Of a stretch of DNA of 8,289 nt, positions 7,157-8,289 are shown piece by piece. The notes beneath the pieces were generated by a model. It searched no databases and was not told where the DNA came from. It worked only from the letters and a program-made list of their open reading frames with translations. Position numbers and translations under genes: made by a program. Position 1 is the stretch's first letter; every line of letters starts with the position of its first letter. Source of the DNA: an uncultured Bacillota bacterium (lineage in GTDB: Bacteria; Bacillota_I; Bacilli_A; RF39; UBA660); the NCBI GenBank assembly GCA_905205665.1, contig CAJLEF010000019.1, positions 1 to 8,289 on the forward strand. The letters run 5' to 3'.

Positions 7157-7186
7157 AAAAACTGTTGAAAAATCAACAGTCTTTTT
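7157..7186 (-). terminator. Terminator of the coat protein gene, possibly bidirectional
   Basis: ACTGTTGA (7180-7173 on the minus strand) pairs with TCAACAGT (7168-7161) around a TTTT loop, followed by four T residues (7160-7157). Read on the plus strand the same hairpin is followed by CTTTTT. It insulates the coat gene from the downstream 462-residue protein gene. Confidence 0.8.
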
Positions 7187-7595
7187 AAACACATTCTACA
7201 TAGGTATCAGATAAACAACGGATAGCGCAGCAACAAGATAAGTCCATGGTAAAAAATGAATTTGTTGCAATATAAGGATTTAAACTTGAAGTATCTGGAT
7301 TAGTATCTAAGACACGGCAAGTACAACAATTGTTATCAACTTTTTCAACTCTGAAAACCGTTGATGTTGTTCCACCGGCAACAGGATCTTTACTTGTTGG
7401 CATTGCAAATGGTGTACCATTTGAACCACATGTATAAAGTTCGATTGGTCTAGTATTACAGATTAGACAATTAGGTCCTCCACCTAAAACTGGTCTATCA
7501 CATGAATCTAAGCAAGAGTCTGGACAAGCATTTTGTTGTAGGACTAATATAACATTTAGTATTTCAGCAATGCAATTTGATGAAGTGTTACTCAT
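7185..7595 (-). CDS. Spore coat/exosporium protein, CotY/CotZ/ExsY family
   Basis: The protein has 136 residues with 15 cysteines, about 11% of the total. It follows the CotZ/ExsY pattern closely: an N-terminal helical segment (IAEILNVILVLQQ, 9-21), a Cys-rich turn (24-32), NTRPIELYT (47-55), FRVEKVD (81-87) followed by CC-x-C and RVL, and the ending FTMDLSCCCAIRCL (115-128). In Bacillus these proteins self-assemble through disulfides into the outer coat crust or exosporium base layer, which supports an endospore-forming host. ATG 7595 is chosen because AAAGGGGA stands 7 bases ahead. The in-frame GTG at 7622 has no such site and would put the ribosome binding site inside the gene. Upstream lies a sigma-K-like promoter and downstream a terminator, so it appears monocistronic. 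Family confidence is high; the choice among CotY, CotZ and ExsY is not possible. Confidence 0.93.
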   Translation of the reverse strand: MSNTSSNCIAEILNVILVLQQNACPDSCLDSCDRPVLGGGPNCLICNTRPIELYTCGSNGTPFAMPTSKDPVAGGTTSTVFRVEKVDNNCCTCRVLDTNPDTSSLNPYIATNSFFTMDLSCCCAIRCLSDTYVECV

Positions 7596-7625
7596 ATAAA
7601 TTCCCCTTTCCTCTATTCTCACTAT

Positions 7626-7652
7626 TAATTTATGTTAAATTTTATTTTTAGT
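7626..7652 (-). promoter_or_regulatory. Candidate sigma-K (late mother-cell) promoter of the coat gene
   Basis: The minus strand carries CATAAATTA (7634-7626), an exact fit to the sigma-K -10 pattern CATAnnnTA. It is preceded by AC (7652-7651) at a 16-base spacing, as expected of the short sigma-K -35 element. It ends about 30 bases upstream of the ATG. Sigma-K is the known regulator of outer coat genes in Bacillus, but the short AT-rich pattern could arise by chance. Confidence 0.5.
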
Positions 7653-7673
7653 GCATTTTTTTCCTTTATAGTG

Positions 7674-7690
7674 TATAATTTTTAGAGGAG
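7674..7690 (+). promoter_or_regulatory. -10 element and ribosome binding site of the EIIB-like gene
   Basis: A perfect TATAAT (7674-7679) lies in front of the plus-strand gene, but no convincing -35 is present (around 7651-7657 the sequence is GTGCATT). AGAGGAG (7684-7690) is a strong ribosome binding site 8 bases before ATG 7699. The leader would be very short, and the TATAAT-to-AGAGGAG gap is only four bases, so transcription may start close to or within the ribosome binding site. Confidence 0.45.
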
Positions 7691-7698
7691 TTGATAAG

Positions 7699-8016
7699 AT
7701 GAACGATTATTTAGTATATGGCATTATTCTTTTAGTTCTATTATTTATTTCTTTAGTTGTTATCAAATTAATGAAAAAAGATTTCCATTTAGAGGCTAAC
7801 AAACTTTTAGGCTATTTAGGTGGAAAAGATAATATCATTAATGCCGAATGTAATTTATCACGATTTAAAGTAGTTTTAAAAGATATTTCCAAAGTTGATA
7901 AAGATGGAATCACCAAATTAGGAGCTAAAGGAATTGTGGAAATTGATAATCAATTAAAAATAATTTTTGGCAAAGACGCTAAACAATTAAAAAGATATAT
8001 TGATGAACTATTATAA
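7699..8016 (+). CDS. Small membrane-anchored PTS EIIB-like (glucose family) domain protein
   Basis: The protein has 105 residues: one N-terminal membrane helix (about 4-24), then a cytoplasmic EIIB domain of the glucose family (about 34-105). The domain order matches PtsG-type EIIB: LLGYLGGKDNIIN, a Cys/Arg segment, KVDKDGITKLGAKGIVE, IIFG and a final helix. In functional EIIB the phosphocysteine sits three residues before the conserved Arg (C-x-T-R in PtsG); here that position is Asn52 and the cysteine is Cys51. No EIIC or EIIA gene is adjacent. It is therefore unlikely to be a standard sugar-transport component and may be a regulatory or degenerate relative; the cellular role is unknown. 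The start is supported by AGAGGAG 8 bases upstream. A hairpin terminator follows. Confidence 0.85.
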   Translation: MNDYLVYGIILLVLLFISLVVIKLMKKDFHLEANKLLGYLGGKDNIINAECNLSRFKVVLKDISKVDKDGITKLGAKGIVEIDNQLKIIFGKDAKQLKRYIDELL

Positions 8017-8050
8017 AAAAATGCAGGTCATATAATTGACCTGTATTTTT
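8016..8050. terminator. Bidirectional terminator between convergent genes
   Basis: CAGGTCA (8024-8030) and TGACCTG (8037-8043) form a perfect 7-bp stem with loop TATAAT, extendable through a G-T and two A-T pairs. It is followed by TATTTTT on the plus strand and, on the minus strand, by ATTTTTTT. It serves both the EIIB-like gene and the Rpn-type gene. Confidence 0.85.
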
Positions 8051-8074
8051 ATTTACAACGTATAAATATATAAG

Positions 8075-8289
8075 CTAAGCGATTTCTCTTATTTCTTTCT
8101 CTGTTAAACCTGTAATATCTATGATATCTTGAAGTTCCATTCCTTTATTTAACATTTCTTTAGCGACACTGATATAAGTTTCATTTTTGCCTTTGTCATA
8201 TCCTTTTTCATAACAAGCATTCTCAAACATTTTATCTCGGTCATAATAAAGCATTTCATCAAAGTCTTTTAATAAATCTTCATTTTCTT
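8075..8289 (-). CDS. C-terminal part of an Rpn/PD-(D/E)XK nuclease-family transposase protein (start off the right edge)
   Basis: Seventy residues and a TAG stop are visible; the N-terminus lies beyond the window. The pattern is the typical tail of the Rpn (recombination-promoting nuclease, YhgA-like) and PD-(D/E)XK transposase-like family: repeated short charged heptads, YEKGYDKGK, then a helix (SVAKEMLNKGM) followed by a small helix-turn-helix-like end, IIDITGLTEKEIREIA. The catalytic nuclease domain would be upstream, so activity cannot be judged. These genes are often multicopy and frequently decayed, so an intact full-length gene should not be assumed. It converges on the EIIB-like gene and shares its terminator. 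Confidence 0.7.
   Translation of the reverse strand, partial: ENEDLLKDFDEMLYYDRDKMFENACYEKGYDKGKNETYISVAKEMLNKGMELQDIIDITGLTEKEIREIA

Noticed and set aside
7596..7622. GTG start for the coat protein gene.
   Set aside because: It would place the strong AAAGGGGA ribosome binding site inside the gene, and the added residues are not typical of CotZ/ExsY.
1..8289. Mycoplasma-type code (TGA = Trp), suggested by the very low GC.
   Set aside because: Tryptophans in the conserved proteins use TGG and the CPBP gene ends in tandem TGA; a cell wall and spore proteins also argue against it.

Overview
This AT-rich window looks like chromosomal DNA from a low-GC, endospore-forming member of the Bacillota, probably within Bacilli in the broad sense. 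The main evidence is a cysteine-rich spore coat/exosporium protein of the CotY/CotZ/ExsY family, a SpoIID-like wall hydrolase, AGGAG-type ribosome binding sites and -35/-10 promoters close to the Bacillus housekeeping pattern. Every tryptophan codon I checked is TGG and one gene ends in a tandem TGA TGA, so the standard bacterial code applies, not the Mycoplasma code. The exact genus cannot be read from the sequence.

Layout, left to right. (1) 1-1927, minus: the first 642 residues of a membrane-anchored wall hydrolase combining a SpoIID-like domain, a GH24-type lysozyme-like domain and an M23 peptidase domain; its C-terminus lies off the left edge. (2) 2023-3968, minus: a two-gene unit, mutY (adenine glycosylase) followed by a DUF368/PopT undecaprenyl-phosphate translocase, with a good promoter in front and a terminator behind. 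(3) 4082-5660, plus: a CPBP-family membrane protease overlapping a YkuE-like membrane-anchored metallophosphoesterase that has lost several metal ligands; it starts from an extended -10 promoter, and a terminator hairpin begins at its last stop codon. (4) 5684-7072, minus: a 462-residue acidic, coiled-coil-rich protein that I do not recognise. (5) 7185-7595, minus: the CotZ/ExsY-like gene, preceded by a close match to a sigma-K promoter. (6) 7699-8016, plus: a small membrane-anchored EIIB-like (PTS glucose family) protein with no transporter domain and a displaced cysteine. (7) 8075-8289, minus: the C-terminal tail of an Rpn/PD-(D/E)XK-type transposase-nuclease protein, cut by the right edge.

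Several genes bear on the cell envelope or the spore: the wall hydrolase, the lipid-carrier recycler, the CPBP protease, the phosphoesterase-like protein and the coat protein. mutY is DNA repair. The window reads as a mosaic of short, separately promoted units rather than one large operon. No tRNA, rRNA, CRISPR array or complete mobile element is visible, and no gene-free stretch exceeds about 115 bases. The most unusual items are the three-domain hydrolase, the two enzyme-like proteins with altered active sites (phosphoesterase and EIIB) and the unrecognised 462-residue protein.
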